Notes: generated from the letters alone by a model not told the origin. DNA of 60,000 nucleotides from Lineus longissimus (GCF_910592395.1 NC_088310.1:12781501-12841500); one strand, 5' to 3'. Positions 18,754 through 27,879 are shown, counted from the first letter of the stretch. Numbers and translations: made by a program.

Positions 18754-21700
18754 TCAAGCGAAGTTTGAATCGCTGTAATCTATGTAGCCTTCATAATACA
18801 TTCCAAATGGTAAGGTGCTTATTCCATCTTCAAGTATGAACCTCTTGTCATCAAAAGGACTGAGGCTTTTTTTGTCAACTTCTTCCAAATAGATTTGGTG
18901 TTTATCTGATCTTAAGTGTCTCATCTTGTGGTAAAATGACCTACTCTTTTCAAGACAATCAACATAGTCATCAAATGAGATATTTCTCCTTACTACATTC
19001 TTGGCAATACCCTTCAATTTCTTAGAATCGTAATCTTTTGTCGAGCCTTGCTCTCCAGACATAGTCTTGGTCCTGTAAGCGTACATCTTACTTCTCAGGG
19101 CAATGAATTCAGTCATCTCTACTCCTCCTAGCTCATCCTTAAAGTAGCCTGGTACCTTCTTCTTACTGGTATCATAGAGTGGATGATCTTTTGGATAATT
19201 ACTGAAGTCAAAATAGTGTCTCAACTCCTTTAAGTCTTTAGTTAAGTCATCAGTATTAATGTTAAGTACAAAGGAATCTGTATCTAGATACAGCAGTTCA
19301 ATATTTTTCTCACCAAAGTACGGTTGAAGAACTTCATAATAGAATTCATACATTAATAATTTAGACAATTCAAGTACTGAAGCTCCTATGTAGATTGGTT
19401 TGTTGAATTTCATTGATGTTTTCCTCATGCTAATAGCAGCATTATGTTCGTCAAATACGCATATCGATGAAAACCTGGGATTGGCCATTACATTCCTGGC
19501 TCTCTCCCCGTCCGATACAAATTCAATTTCAACCCTGTTCCTTACATTCTCACAAGTTTTTCCATAGAACGCATTGTTCATCAGTTTAAAATAGTCTTTC
19601 TCAAAATCAGTCTTAGAATCCATACGTCTTTTAGTGTTAAAATCAATGTATGGTGCTAACCACTTTGATTGTTTAAAGCTTATCACTGAATGAACCCTCT
19701 TAAGTACCATTCCGTGCTTTAGGTAAAATTGTAGCATTCTGTAATGCACTATGTAATTAGTTTTATCCTTTTGTGTTAGTATTAGTTTCTCTACATTTGA
19801 TCTTTTATCATCACCCAGTAACTCTCTCTGGTAAGGACTTAATTCATCATCTTCAATAAAGAGAGATTCGGGACAGAATGGAAAGTTCCTTGACTTAAAT
19901 TTAATATTTCCTGGATACTCCAAATCAACCTCTAAGAAGTAGCCTACTTCACTATCACTTGGAATTGCCATAATCTGCTCTTTACTGATAACATTCATGT
20001 TAAGTCGAACCTTGTCCTGAGAGCATAGCTCGAGTGGATCAATATCTATCATTTCAAAACTACCATAGGGTTGAGGTTCCATCATGGACCAGCCGTAGAG
20101 ATTATTTGCGTCTATGTAGAGTAGTTTGTGGTGTTCATCTGCCTTTACATGTCTTGTTCCCATAACACCCGAAATTCCACCTCGTATTGCTTTCTCAAAA
20201 GTAAGTAAAATGTTGGTATCAGTCAGTAGTTCTAGGTTTATTCCTGTGTACTTCAAACCAGCTTGCCAGGTTAGGCCTGGTGCCGAGTAACAGTGACAGG
20301 GATCTATCTGAAAGTAGTTCAAATTGACATCCCTGAATTTCTCAAATAAATCAGCTAAAAGGATCACATCAGTTTTGAGGTAGAGGTCAATGAACTCACC
20401 GTGATTCCTGATCTTGAAATGATCCCATATTACCTTAGCCTCATCATAGGCAGAATCAGGTGCCATTTCATTTTTCAATTCGTCAAAAAACATAGACTTT
20501 TCTAGGTAAGTAACATTGTAGCTTTCATGTGATGTGTAAAAAGAGTAAGGTACTGAACCCTTCTTCCTCAATAGCTTAAAGTCAGTGGTATTTGGGAACA
20601 GCTGTCTGGTAATTTTAAAATCATCATCCAACATTGATTTGGTTATGTTGTCTAAACTGGACTGCAGGAATCTGTACGAGTCCAAAAACCTGAAACAACC
20701 GAACTGAAATGAAATGTATTCCTCTGATGTTTTGGCAAGTATTTTCAGTTTCTTGTACTTCGGTAGCTTATTCATTAATTCTTTAATAAATAAGTGAGAA
20801 TCGTAATTACTGAGATTGTGAAAAAACACTGGAACAAACATAGCTTTCTTTTCATTCAAATTACACGAGTTGTGAGCAGCACCTCGATATCTACCACAGT
20901 AGTGATCATGATCCTTGACCTTGTCATATCCCAAAGGTTGATTACAATAGTAACAATGTGTTTCTAATTGATATTTATGCCAGTCGGACTTTGTCCTGAG
21001 AGCAGAGCTCGAGTCTTCATCTGTCATTGTTAGAGGAAAGTTACAGTTCAATAAATTAGAGAATTGTTCTTCCATCCTGATTAACCAATTACAGAACACA
21101 TCTACAACATCAGCACCCCTGTGAGACACATACTGGCTACTGTAAAGGTGTGTGTAGTCTGAGTGAACATAAACACCAACAGCTGATGCATTTTGTTTAA
21201 AAAGTTTCTTTGAACTCGGTTCTTTCATCATAGGTGGCTCTATTGATACTACTGGTATGTTGCCTTCGGCAGAAGAACAAGGTTCGCTTATCGCTTCGAA
21301 ATCAGCATAGATAACAAACGGAACTCTATTTTTGAATGAGTGTTTTTCAAATTTAATTTGTGACCATTTACTGTTAGGTGGAGGCAAAGTAATCTTACAG
21401 TAATCGTGTTCTCCACATTTCTTTTTATGTTTATCTAGTGTTGACTTCCTGTAAAAGTAATTCATGCATCTCCTGCAAAGATACACTCTATGAGCTAGTG
21501 TCCTGAAGAAAAGATTGATGTCTCTTATGTACATGAAATGGTCCTTGAAATACAACAGATCGATGACATCATCATCATCATAATTCTTGGACAGGTAGAG
21601 AGGTTCTAGTTTTGCCTCACAGGTGCTCTTAGCCCATTCGTTCTCTAACTTGAACACATTAATCTTGAGATTATTATCACTCTCTATCTTAGGGATATCC

Positions 21701-22527
21701 TTTTGAATACATACAGGAAATGATTTGATTTTGATATCGGTAGTGATATTGAATGTACTCTCGAGCTCTGCTCTCAGGACAAAGTCCGTCTCTGGATTTT
21801 CTTTCAGATATTTAGCGGCCAATAAAGACCAGAGAAAACATTTATTGTCATTTGATTCCACATTTATTACTGCTTTTGTTTTAAATGGTAATTTAGTGTA
21901 ATGACCACCTTTACACCTCTTGTAAGAACAGATGGTCATGTTACAAGACTCTATTTTATTCAAAGTAAGTCCAGAACCTTGAAAGTACCTTTCCTCAATC
22001 TGTGTCTTAATGTAGTTTAACTGGTTGGTTATGGCATAAATTGCCTGGTTCCTTGAAATTATGCTTTCCATTGGAGACTGTATGGGGTGTGTTACACTTT
22101 CACCCTGACGATCAATGCTCTGCTCTTCGACCAAAGGTCGATCAAACTGAGCAAATACTGATATGCTAATTTTGTGATGGTAATCATTGAGTTGAAATAA
22201 TACCTCCTCTAATTTATCTCTGTATTCATACACTTGTTTAGCTTCTCTGTCAATCTTCAAACTAATGGTGACTACAGGCTTGCCAAATTGTTTTACTATT
22301 TCTATTCCACTCACTTTCTTTATGCCATCTAGCTCATTTTCCTCAAATGCAAGTTTCTTATCCATAGTTTTAGGGATCAGTGATTGGGCTCGGGGTTGAG
22401 CAATAGGGACATAATCCGGATTTAATTTACTTAAGTGACCTTTGGTTCTCCTGTGAATAGCCATATTATTGTAGGATATGTACTTGTCACATGTAGTGCA
22501 AAGTATTTTCTGATTCTTATCAGTCAT
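18754..22527 (-). CDS. Protein-primed DNA polymerase B
   Basis: About 1,257 residues from the ATG at 22527 (MTDKNQKIL); the frame extends to 22560 only from a TTG. An N-terminal C2H2-like finger (CTTCDKYISYNNMAIHRRTKGH split by two residues from each other) and further CxxC pairs precede the exonuclease: YADFEA (ExoI, about 404), HNLSNYDSH (ExoII), YLKTDVILLAD (ExoIII). Polymerase motifs are YIDANNLYG (A, about 804), KLMNNAFYGKT (B) and YLDTDSF (C, about 1080). A CYYC...DHDH..GRYRGAAHNSC module (about 522-552) resembling an endonuclease VII/HNH zinc fold sits before ExoII. It replicates the element from protein-capped ends. Three double-hairpin repeats are read in frame. Confidence 0.92.
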   Translation of the reverse strand: MTDKNQKILCTTCDKYISYNNMAIHRRTKGHLSKLNPDYVPIAQPRAQSLIPKTMDKKLAFEENELDGIKKVSGIEIVKQFGKPVVTISLKIDREAKQVYEYRDKLEEVLFQLNDYHHKISISVFAQFDRPLVEEQSIDRQGESVTHPIQSPMESIISRNQAIYAITNQLNYIKTQIEERYFQGSGLTLNKIESCNMTICSYKRCKGGHYTKLPFKTKAVINVESNDNKCFLWSLLAAKYLKENPETDFVLRAELESTFNITTDIKIKSFPVCIQKDIPKIESDNNLKINVFKLENEWAKSTCEAKLEPLYLSKNYDDDDVIDLLYFKDHFMYIRDINLFFRTLAHRVYLCRRCMNYFYRKSTLDKHKKKCGEHDYCKITLPPPNSKWSQIKFEKHSFKNRVPFVIYADFEAISEPCSSAEGNIPVVSIEPPMMKEPSSKKLFKQNASAVGVYVHSDYTHLYSSQYVSHRGADVVDVFCNWLIRMEEQFSNLLNCNFPLTMTDEDSSSALRTKSDWHKYQLETHCYYCNQPLGYDKVKDHDHYCGRYRGAAHNSCNLNEKKAMFVPVFFHNLSNYDSHLFIKELMNKLPKYKKLKILAKTSEEYISFQFGCFRFLDSYRFLQSSLDNITKSMLDDDFKITRQLFPNTTDFKLLRKKGSVPYSFYTSHESYNVTYLEKSMFFDELKNEMAPDSAYDEAKVIWDHFKIRNHGEFIDLYLKTDVILLADLFEKFRDVNLNYFQIDPCHCYSAPGLTWQAGLKYTGINLELLTDTNILLTFEKAIRGGISGVMGTRHVKADEHHKLLYIDANNLYGWSMMEPQPYGSFEMIDIDPLELCSQDKVRLNMNVISKEQIMAIPSDSEVGYFLEVDLEYPGNIKFKSRNFPFCPESLFIEDDELSPYQRELLGDDKRSNVEKLILTQKDKTNYIVHYRMLQFYLKHGMVLKRVHSVISFKQSKWLAPYIDFNTKRRMDSKTDFEKDYFKLMNNAFYGKTCENVRNRVEIEFVSDGERARNVMANPRFSSICVFDEHNAAISMRKTSMKFNKPIYIGASVLELSKLLMYEFYYEVLQPYFGEKNIELLYLDTDSFVLNINTDDLTKDLKELRHYFDFSNYPKDHPLYDTSKKKVPGYFKDELGGVEMTEFIALRSKMYAYRTKTMSGEQGSTKDYDSKKLKGIAKNVVRRNISFDDYVDCLEKSRSFYHKMRHLRSDKHQIYLEEVDKKSLSPFDDKRFILEDGISTLPFGMYYEGYIDYSDSNFA
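20007..20031 (-). repeat. Double-hairpin repeat in polymerase, first arm imperfect
   Basis: GAAC CTT GTCC, TGA, GAGC ATA GCTC. On the coding strand it reads ELCSQDKVR. Confidence 0.75.
20986..21010 (-). repeat. Double-hairpin repeat in polymerase
   Basis: GGAC TTT GTCC, TGA, GAGC AGA GCTC; encodes SSSALRTKSD just before the CYYC module. Confidence 0.93.
21763..21787 (+). repeat. Double-hairpin repeat in polymerase, stop-free loop
   Basis: GAGC TCT GCTC, TCA, GGAC AAA GTCC; encodes TDFVLRAELE. In this frame the common TAT loop would create a TAG stop. Confidence 0.93.
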
Positions 22528-22583
22528 TCTATTTATTAGATTAAAATTTATTAAATTCAATAAATATCTTGAATTAAATAGAA

Positions 22584-23534
22584 ATGGACTTCATAATCAA
22601 TGAACAAGAATGTAATGAAGCCAAATTTGAGTACTACTTAACAGACCAATTAGACATAAAATCCATTACTTTGAAATCGATAACCTTTTACAATTCATGG
22701 TGGACAGGTGATTTTCTACCAGAGGGAGTAAGGATTTTCTCATTTCTAGTCGAAATAACCAGAATTACAACACATGAGCCCTTAGATAAATAATTATGGT
22801 GTAGGACATTATTTGCTCCTGGACTTGAAACAGATACACTTGAAAAGGAAGTCATGAAAATTTGCGAACGGCATTTGGAAAATGATTCTACCACAACTAA
22901 AGACACCATTACTCAATACACATTTCCATACTCTCGACATTTTAGTTTAAGTGAGTTTTGTGAGGTATGGCAAAAATACATAAAAGAAATTGGAATAAGC
23001 CATGTGAAAATTTACTGTGATAACAATAATTACATAACCCTTGAACTTACAGAGGATAAAGAGTACCCTCTGAAAGTAGACAAGTTAGATAAAAATGAAA
23101 AAATCAAGATTGAGAGAAACACAGAAGGTTTTCAAATAAGCAAAACCATAAGAGAGGTGATAGAAAAACAGCTCACAGTGGTGAATGAGTGGTTTGGCTT
23201 TAAGCAAACTAAATTCACCAAGAAAGGAAAATACTACTCCACAAGACCACTCAACTTTTACAGGAAATATCTATTCCTGCAAGCTAATTTGGTTGACAAA
23301 GCTAATACCCTCTACAACAATAAACCATCTAACATTTTCTGCATCATACCTGTAGAAGATGGTGACCAAATAAAAATGCAGCGATACGAACCGAATTGTA
23401 AGAAAACGATAAATAAGTGTACTAATCACATAAAATTCGAAATCACTGATGAGAATGGTAAGCTAGTTAATTTCAGAGGAACAGAGGTTTCTTTAGAGTT
23501 AAGAATCGAGCTTTGCTCTCAAGACGAAGTCTGA
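22584..23534 (+). pseudogene. Second penton-like gene, interrupted by one in-frame stop
   Basis: Two open stretches (22584-22793 and 22854-23534) lie in the same frame, and the DNA between them is also open apart from one TAA at 22791-22793. I read them as one gene of about 316 codons with a single stop, though two genes are possible. The last part (ITDENGKLVNFRGTEVSLEL) parallels the end of the penton-like protein at 13197, so this may be a diverged jelly-roll paralogue. Its C-terminus, ELCSQDEV and the stop, comes from a double-hairpin repeat at 23508. It is divergent from the polymerase gene, 56 bp away. Confidence 0.55.
23508..23532 (+). repeat. Double-hairpin repeat with paired change in second stem
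   Basis: GAGC TTT GCTC, TCA, AGAC GAA GTCT: the second stem changed from GGAC/GTCC to AGAC/GTCT with pairing kept. It supplies the C-terminus of the upstream gene. Confidence 0.92.
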
Positions 23535-23537
23535 CTG

Positions 23538-23562
23538 AGACAAGGTCCAGAGAGCAAAGCTT
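23538..23562 (-). repeat. Double-hairpin repeat, imperfect
   Basis: AGAC AAG GTCC, AGA, GAGC AAA GCTT; middle member of a three-unit cluster. Confidence 0.8.
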
Positions 23563-23567
23563 GACTC

Positions 23568-23592
23568 GAGCAGAGCTCTCAAGACGAAGTCG
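23568..23592 (+). repeat. Double-hairpin repeat, last base of stem changed
   Basis: GAGC AGA GCTC, TCA, AGAC GAA GTCG; third unit of the cluster, in the space between two convergent genes. Confidence 0.85.
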
Positions 23593-23607
23593 GACCACCT
23601 GATGAGA

Positions 23608-24114
23608 TCATTCCATTAAAGGAATAGTACATTTCTTCTCTTTAACTACAGGTTTAACAAGAGGGTTAATTGATCCCTTCATGACTGCTTCATTCGGACT
23701 ACGTCCAGAGAACAAAGTTTGATTCAAGCCTGATCGCTGCTCTTTACTTACTTTTTTAGGAAGTTTCTTAAACATAATGAATGTTGCTAAAATAACGGCA
23801 CCTAAACCTAGTACATAGACATAAGTATTACTACTAGATTCACGCAGTGATACATCAGTATTTTGAGATTGTGGTTCTTCTTCCTCTACTTCTTCTTCCT
23901 CCTTTTCCACAACTCTGTTGTTTGGCGAGGAGTCCTGTACTTTAAATGTCGTCTTATCCTTTTTTATCCTCTTAAATTCCTTAGATCTTCTACCCAGTTC
24001 TCTAGACCATGCTAATTGTTTCTCTGATCGAGGTTTCTTAGACACTGAAACTTTAGTCGGACTTTGTCCTGAGAGCATAGCTCGAGTAGTATCAGTTACA
24101 GTTTCAAGTTCCAT
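23608..24114 (-). CDS. Single-pass membrane protein, basic N-terminus
   Basis: 168 residues from a TAAATG start. After a repeat-derived stretch (RAMLSGQSP, about 11-19) comes a basic helix (KKPRSEKQLAWSRELGRRSK), an acidic run (EKEEEEVEEEE), one membrane segment (about 97-114, YVYVLGLGAVILATFIMF), and a second repeat-derived stretch (QTLFSGRSP). The basic-then-acidic layout with one membrane helix recurs in invertebrate Polintons; function unknown, probably virion or membrane associated. Confidence 0.58.
   Translation of the reverse strand: MELETVTDTTRAMLSGQSPTKVSVSKKPRSEKQLAWSRELGRRSKEFKRIKKDKTTFKVQDSSPNNRVVEKEEEEVEEEEPQSQNTDVSLRESSSNTYVYVLGLGAVILATFIMFKKLPKKVSKEQRSGLNQTLFSGRSPNEAVMKGSINPLVKPVVKEKKCTIPLME
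23696..23720 (-). repeat. Double-hairpin repeat
   Basis: GGAC TAC GTCC, AGA, GAAC AAA GTTT; encodes QTLFSGRSP on the minus strand. Confidence 0.85.
24059..24083 (-). repeat. Double-hairpin repeat near the start of the membrane protein gene
   Basis: GGAC TTT GTCC, TGA, GAGC ATA GCTC; encodes RAMLSGQSP. Confidence 0.93.
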
Positions 24115-24136
24115 TTATCTTGACCGAATTTAATTC

Positions 24137-24147
24137 GAACTATGTTC
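24137..24147 (+). repeat. Half double-hairpin repeat
   Basis: GAAC TAT GTTC followed by TCA; the second arm is missing. Intergenic. Confidence 0.65.
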
Positions 24148-24163
24148 TCATAACCAGGTTAAT

Positions 24164-25015
24164 TTAGTCTTCTTTATCATCACTACCTGTGATATCTAGA
24201 CTTTCATCTATTGATTTGTCACATTCAGAGACAGTCATATTTGGTTTATTCATATTTGATGCAGTCATACTCGATGCAGTCATAGATGATTCCTCATGAC
24301 AATGACCTAAAGTAATAAGTGTTGTTGAGGCAAGTGCAGTTAATGGTCCCATTCTCAAACTCAACCATCCAAGCCATTTATCCAACTCGTTAGTTATCAA
24401 ATAATCATTTCTAAGATCATGGTAAAGATTATCTTCATCATCTATTGGTAATAACCACCTTGATAATTTAGTGTAAGCTTTAATTACTGTCTTACCCAAA
24501 GAATCATTAAGTCTGGCAGCCATCTTTGTTTCATACATTCTATGGTGTTTTAAGATTTCTTTTTCAGTCATATTATCTAAGTCATTAAAAGTTATTTGTT
24601 TATTAAGGAAATCCTTGCTTTTACCAGTTGCAACTAGAATCTCTAAGTCTTGTTTGGCTTTAAGGCCACTATCAGTCAAATAGTTCAAATTTTGTTGATT
24701 GCTAGTCGGACTTTGTCCTGAGAGCGTAGCTCGAGTTGATCCTAGTTGGCAACTAGAATTGACTATTCCTTGACTGGGATTAACTATTCCTTGACTAGGA
24801 TTAACAAAATTTGAACTATTCAACTGCTTGTTTGAAACTTGTTGATTTGTAGAGCAGTTCTGTTGAAAGTTAGTTCTGTTTTGTTGGTAACTACCAGTGT
24901 TCTGTTGGTTAGAAGCCCCAACTCGAGCTAAGCTCTCAGGACTCATAACACCAATCTGTTTCATCTGTTGTTCAATCACTGCAGATGTCTGACTATTCAT
25001 TTGCTGATTATTCAT
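24164..25015 (-). CDS. Gln/Asn-rich Polinton protein with conserved C-terminal domain
   Basis: 283 residues from a TAAATG start. The first third is Gln/Asn/Ser-rich, with two NPSQGIV repeats. The conserved part (about 120-245) contains DLEILVATGKSKDFLNKQI, EKEILKHHRMYETKMAARL, KLSRWLLPIDDEDNL and LSLRMGPLTALASTTLITLG, a domain order seen in accessory proteins of coral and other Polintons, with a hydrophobic GPLTALASTTLI segment near the end. Function unknown. It holds two repeat-derived insertions (24708 and 24925), both in the low-complexity part. Confidence 0.62.
   Translation of the reverse strand: MNNQQMNSQTSAVIEQQMKQIGVMSPESLARVGASNQQNTGSYQQNRTNFQQNCSTNQQVSNKQLNSSNFVNPSQGIVNPSQGIVNSSCQLGSTRATLSGQSPTSNQQNLNYLTDSGLKAKQDLEILVATGKSKDFLNKQITFNDLDNMTEKEILKHHRMYETKMAARLNDSLGKTVIKAYTKLSRWLLPIDDEDNLYHDLRNDYLITNELDKWLGWLSLRMGPLTALASTTLITLGHCHEESSMTASSMTASNMNKPNMTVSECDKSIDESLDITGSDDKED
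24708..24732 (-). repeat. Double-hairpin repeat
   Basis: GGAC TTT GTCC, TGA, GAGC GTA GCTC; encodes RATLSGQSP. Confidence 0.92.
24925..24949 (+). repeat. Double-hairpin repeat, second arm decayed
   Basis: GAGC TAA GCTC, TCA, GGAC and then lost pairing. On the minus strand it reads SPESLAR; on the other strand the TAA loop is not in a coding frame. Confidence 0.75.
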
Positions 25016-25089
25016 TTAAAATTATGGAAAAATGACTGTTAAGTGCAAAATGCTGTTTTCACAACTTTATTGCATCTTAACACTAGCTC

Positions 25090-25144
25090 GAGCTATGCTC
25101 TCAGGACGAAGTCCGGCTCGAGCTGTGCTCTCAGGACGAAGTCC
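25090..25144 (+). repeat. Tandem pair of double-hairpin repeats
   Basis: Units at 25090-25114 (loops TAT, GAA) and 25120-25144 (loops TGT, GAA), both GAGC..GCTC, TCA, GGAC..GTCC, five bases apart. On the minus strand they encode the GLRPEST and GLRPESIAR repeats at the protein C-terminus. Confidence 0.94.
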
Positions 25145-26029
25145 GGCTGGTGTAAACTTAATATTACTGATGCAGTTAATGTCTCGATCTGCACTGGCAC
25201 TCAGTAAAACGTCAAACTGCTTGTCAATATCCTGGTCATATTCCTTCTCAACCTTGTAATTCTGGAAGAAAATACTTTGAGTGAAATCATACCATAATAT
25301 CTCCAAATCATTTACTCGCTCCTTGTTGGTTAAAAAAGGTGTAAATATTACATAATCGATTTTCAGCGTTTTAAAGGCTTGGTGTAAAAATACCTTGTAG
25401 TTAATGGTGACCTTGACACCACAGTAATGCAGAAATCTAAGGAAAGCATAGTACACTAGTCTAAGGTCAGTGATATTCTCATCGGTTAATTGCGGTTTAC
25501 CAATTGCCCTGTTAATAAATTCAATGGCAAGAAACCAATCATATTCCCCACAGTGAATTTAAAAAGCATGGCTTCACCATGTAACCCTTGGTTACAAAAC
25601 TTAGAGGGGAGAGTGTTAATACCCATTTTTAGGGCTGACTGAAGAGTACTTTCATATCTCTGCTTACTAAGACATTTTCTGTGACTTGAAAAGTAGCAAT
25701 GTAAATACCCTTCCACAAAGTCCTTTAAATACTTAACTGCCGATTCGGACAGCCGACTCCATCCAAGTTTCCTTAGAATACTGTCAAAGTAACGTGTCTT
25801 GTTGTCAATATTGATCTCAAGAGTTTTAAAATCATCGTCGTAAGTAGTCGAATTGCAATTGGTGCAGAATTGATACTTCACAGTTTTAGCTGCGTACCTT
25901 GCTGAATTCAAGTTTTTTTGATACTCAAAAAGGGTCCACCTTTTACAATTACGGCAGAATTGAGCATTAGTGTTGGTACTGACGTCATATTCTTTCATTC
26001 TTGGCAGGACTACTTTGATTGTCTCAGTC

Positions 26030-26054
26030 GAGCTTTGCTCTCGGGACTTTGTCC
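26030..26054 (+). repeat. Double-hairpin repeat with stop-free linker
   Basis: GAGC TTT GCTC, TCG, GGAC TTT GTCC. Encodes TKSREQSS on the minus strand; the usual TGA linker would be a stop in this frame, and here it is CGA. Confidence 0.93.
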
Positions 26055-26059
26055 TAGTC

Positions 26060-26084
26060 AGACTTCGTCCTGAGAGCATAGCTC
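26060..26084 (-). repeat. Double-hairpin repeat, inverted to its neighbour
   Basis: AGAC TTC GTCC, TGA, GAGC ATA GCTC; five bases from the unit at 26030-26054 and in the opposite sense. Encodes RAMLSGRS. Confidence 0.9.
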
Positions 26085-26136
26085 GATCCATGACCCTAGG
26101 ACGAATGTATCCTTTAAGATTCTCATTGTTCCACTC

Positions 26137-26161
26137 GAGCTCTGCTCTCAGGACGAAGTCC
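26137..26161 (+). repeat. Double-hairpin repeat, stop-free loop
   Basis: GAGC TCT GCTC, TCA, GGAC GAA GTCC; encodes SDFVLRAELE on the minus strand, a frame in which a TAT loop would give TAG. Confidence 0.93.
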
Positions 26162-26252
26162 GACTCACTAGAATAATAGTCTTTTAATGAGATGTATTTA
26201 TTCATATTTACATAATAATTATTTTTTAAACATTGTTTTGATAGAAGGTCAC

Positions 26253-27869
26253 CTAAGACCTTTTACGTGATTTTACTGTTTTACGTGATTTTAAGGCTTT
26301 AACACCCCCAATTAAACCATAAACTATGGAACTAACAATAGCAATAACTGCTATGATCAGATGTTCAGCTAGAAAGCCAACAACTGCACCAATTGTTTTC
26401 GGGAGAAATGATACGATAGAACCGATGATTCCCGGTAAAGCCGCAGCTGATTTCTTGGCTAGTTCTTTTAGCCATTCAGCAAACTTCTTGAGACCTTCTT
26501 TTACTTTATCTGGTATTGATGGTTTTGGTCCTGGTTCTGGTGTAGGTCCTGGAGTTGGGTCTGGTCCTGGAGTTGGGTCTGGTCCTGGAGTTGGTTTTAC
26601 AGATTTAGTGGCACCACTTAAAGCACTACTGATACTAAGACCTAGAGTTGTAAATGTCATTACAACAGCTGTTATTATGGCGCTAATGGTTACACCATAC
26701 GTCTTAAAAAGTAACTTTATTCTGTCCTTCAGAGGAATAGTTGAATCTGGTTTCTTTAGAACATCAACAATTAAACGTTTAATTCTTCTAGTTTGTGACT
26801 CCCTGTCATTGTCTAACCTCCATACCTTTGACTGTTCCTCATACAATTTGTCATTTAGTTCATCTATTTGCTTTTTCAACTCTCCTTTATCTTCAGTATC
26901 TTCTTCTACAGACTTTACATAGTCTCTTGTTAAATTATTAAGTTCTTCTTCTAGGCTTTCTATTTGCATGTCCTTATCCCTCTTTACTGCAGCTAGATCA
27001 TCACCAGCCTGTTTTAACCCTCTAAGTTCTCTCAAGGCATATTCAGTAAAACCCAGTGATTTAAGTTCATCATCATTAGAATCAATTAATTTATCTATTG
27101 GTTGGTTTGAACTGTATACCTCATTAATTACTGCCTGTGTTTCAGGGGTTACTAATGTAGGTTCCCTTACTGGTGGGTCAGGTGCAATCATACCTCTAAT
27201 CATGTTAGCAAATCTAGTACCAAACTTAGTCTTTAATGTGCCTTCAGAAAGGAATTTACCATCTGATTTAATTAAAGGAATGATAAGGGCATTCCCTCCA
27301 TTAGGATTAGGAATTTCATTCATATTGTTCTTTTGTTGTTCTGTAAAGTTTGCTAATTCTCCTTTTGTAGGCAAGAAGTAAGGTTCCTCGTTGTGCAAAT
27401 AAATACGTGTTGCTAGTTTACTTAGTTTGTTAGGGTCATATTTCCATTTACCACTTTTTTTCAATGCTGTATCAAGTTTATCCTCTTTATCATCTAGAAA
27501 TGACTCCTTTTCCATCAATTCAGGGACAATACCTCTTTGCCTTTCTGGTATACTTAATGAAGTTTCATCAGTAAGATTTTCACCTCCTGTGTTGTATGTT
27601 GTGCCTGGCCTTTCTGGAGTTTTAGTGAATGAAGTATCATCAGTAAGATTTTCACCTCCTGTGTTGTATTTTGTGTCATCATCTCGAGGCTTTTTATTAA
27701 AACCAAAGATATCAGCATATCTTGCGCGATCATCTTTAAACTTTTTATTAATATCAAAGATATCAACATAATCCTCAGGTTTGTAATCAGATTCGTAATC
27801 AGGATCGTAATCAGGATCGTAATGTGGATAGTAATCACTCATTTCATAATTTTCACCTCCTTCAGCCAT
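26253..27869 (-). CDS. Large Polinton coiled-coil and membrane protein
   Basis: 538 residues. The N-terminus is acidic with short YDPDY and NTGGENLTD repeats; residues 290-360 form a coiled coil (SLEEELNNLTRDYVKSVEE); about 380-410 is hydrophobic (YGVTISAIITAVVMTFTTLG); then a PTPGPD repeat hinge; then two more hydrophobic stretches (about 465-525, LPGIIGSIVSFLPKTIGAVV and LIIAVIAIVSSIVYGLIGG) and a basic tail. The region from the hydrophobic helix onward is conserved in many invertebrate Polintons. Role unknown, perhaps virion or membrane remodelling. The start context is AATTATG rather than TAAATG. Confidence 0.65.
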   Translation of the reverse strand: MAEGGENYEMSDYYPHYDPDYDPDYESDYKPEDYVDIFDINKKFKDDRARYADIFGFNKKPRDDDTKYNTGGENLTDDTSFTKTPERPGTTYNTGGENLTDETSLSIPERQRGIVPELMEKESFLDDKEDKLDTALKKSGKWKYDPNKLSKLATRIYLHNEEPYFLPTKGELANFTEQQKNNMNEIPNPNGGNALIIPLIKSDGKFLSEGTLKTKFGTRFANMIRGMIAPDPPVREPTLVTPETQAVINEVYSSNQPIDKLIDSNDDELKSLGFTEYALRELRGLKQAGDDLAAVKRDKDMQIESLEEELNNLTRDYVKSVEEDTEDKGELKKQIDELNDKLYEEQSKVWRLDNDRESQTRRIKRLIVDVLKKPDSTIPLKDRIKLLFKTYGVTISAIITAVVMTFTTLGLSISSALSGATKSVKPTPGPDPTPGPDPTPGPTPEPGPKPSIPDKVKEGLKKFAEWLKELAKKSAAALPGIIGSIVSFLPKTIGAVVGFLAEHLIIAVIAIVSSIVYGLIGGVKALKSRKTVKSRKRS

Positions 27870-27879
27870 AATTACTTAT

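Larger units (their letters stand above)
25067..26205 (-). pseudogene. Zinc-ribbon protein (possible VLTF3-like factor), one frameshift
   Basis: Two frames, 25486-26205 and 25067-25555, join at about 25,553-25,560, where a lost T fits best. Before the break: three double-hairpin units in the first 70 codons, then a zinc ribbon (CRNCKRW, and 26 residues on CTNC), then NKTRYFDSILRKLGW. After the break the frame is open and helical. The ribbon plus helical tail resembles late-transcription-factor 3 (VLTF3) proteins of NCLDV and Polinton-like viruses; a TFIIB-like fold is the alternative. The C-terminus (AGLRPEST..) comes from a tandem repeat pair at 25090. Whether the shift is a mutation or a sequencing error cannot be told. 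Confidence 0.48.

Noticed and set aside
22528-22560. N-terminal extension of the polymerase
   Set aside because: The extended frame begins at TTG; the first ATG is at 22527.
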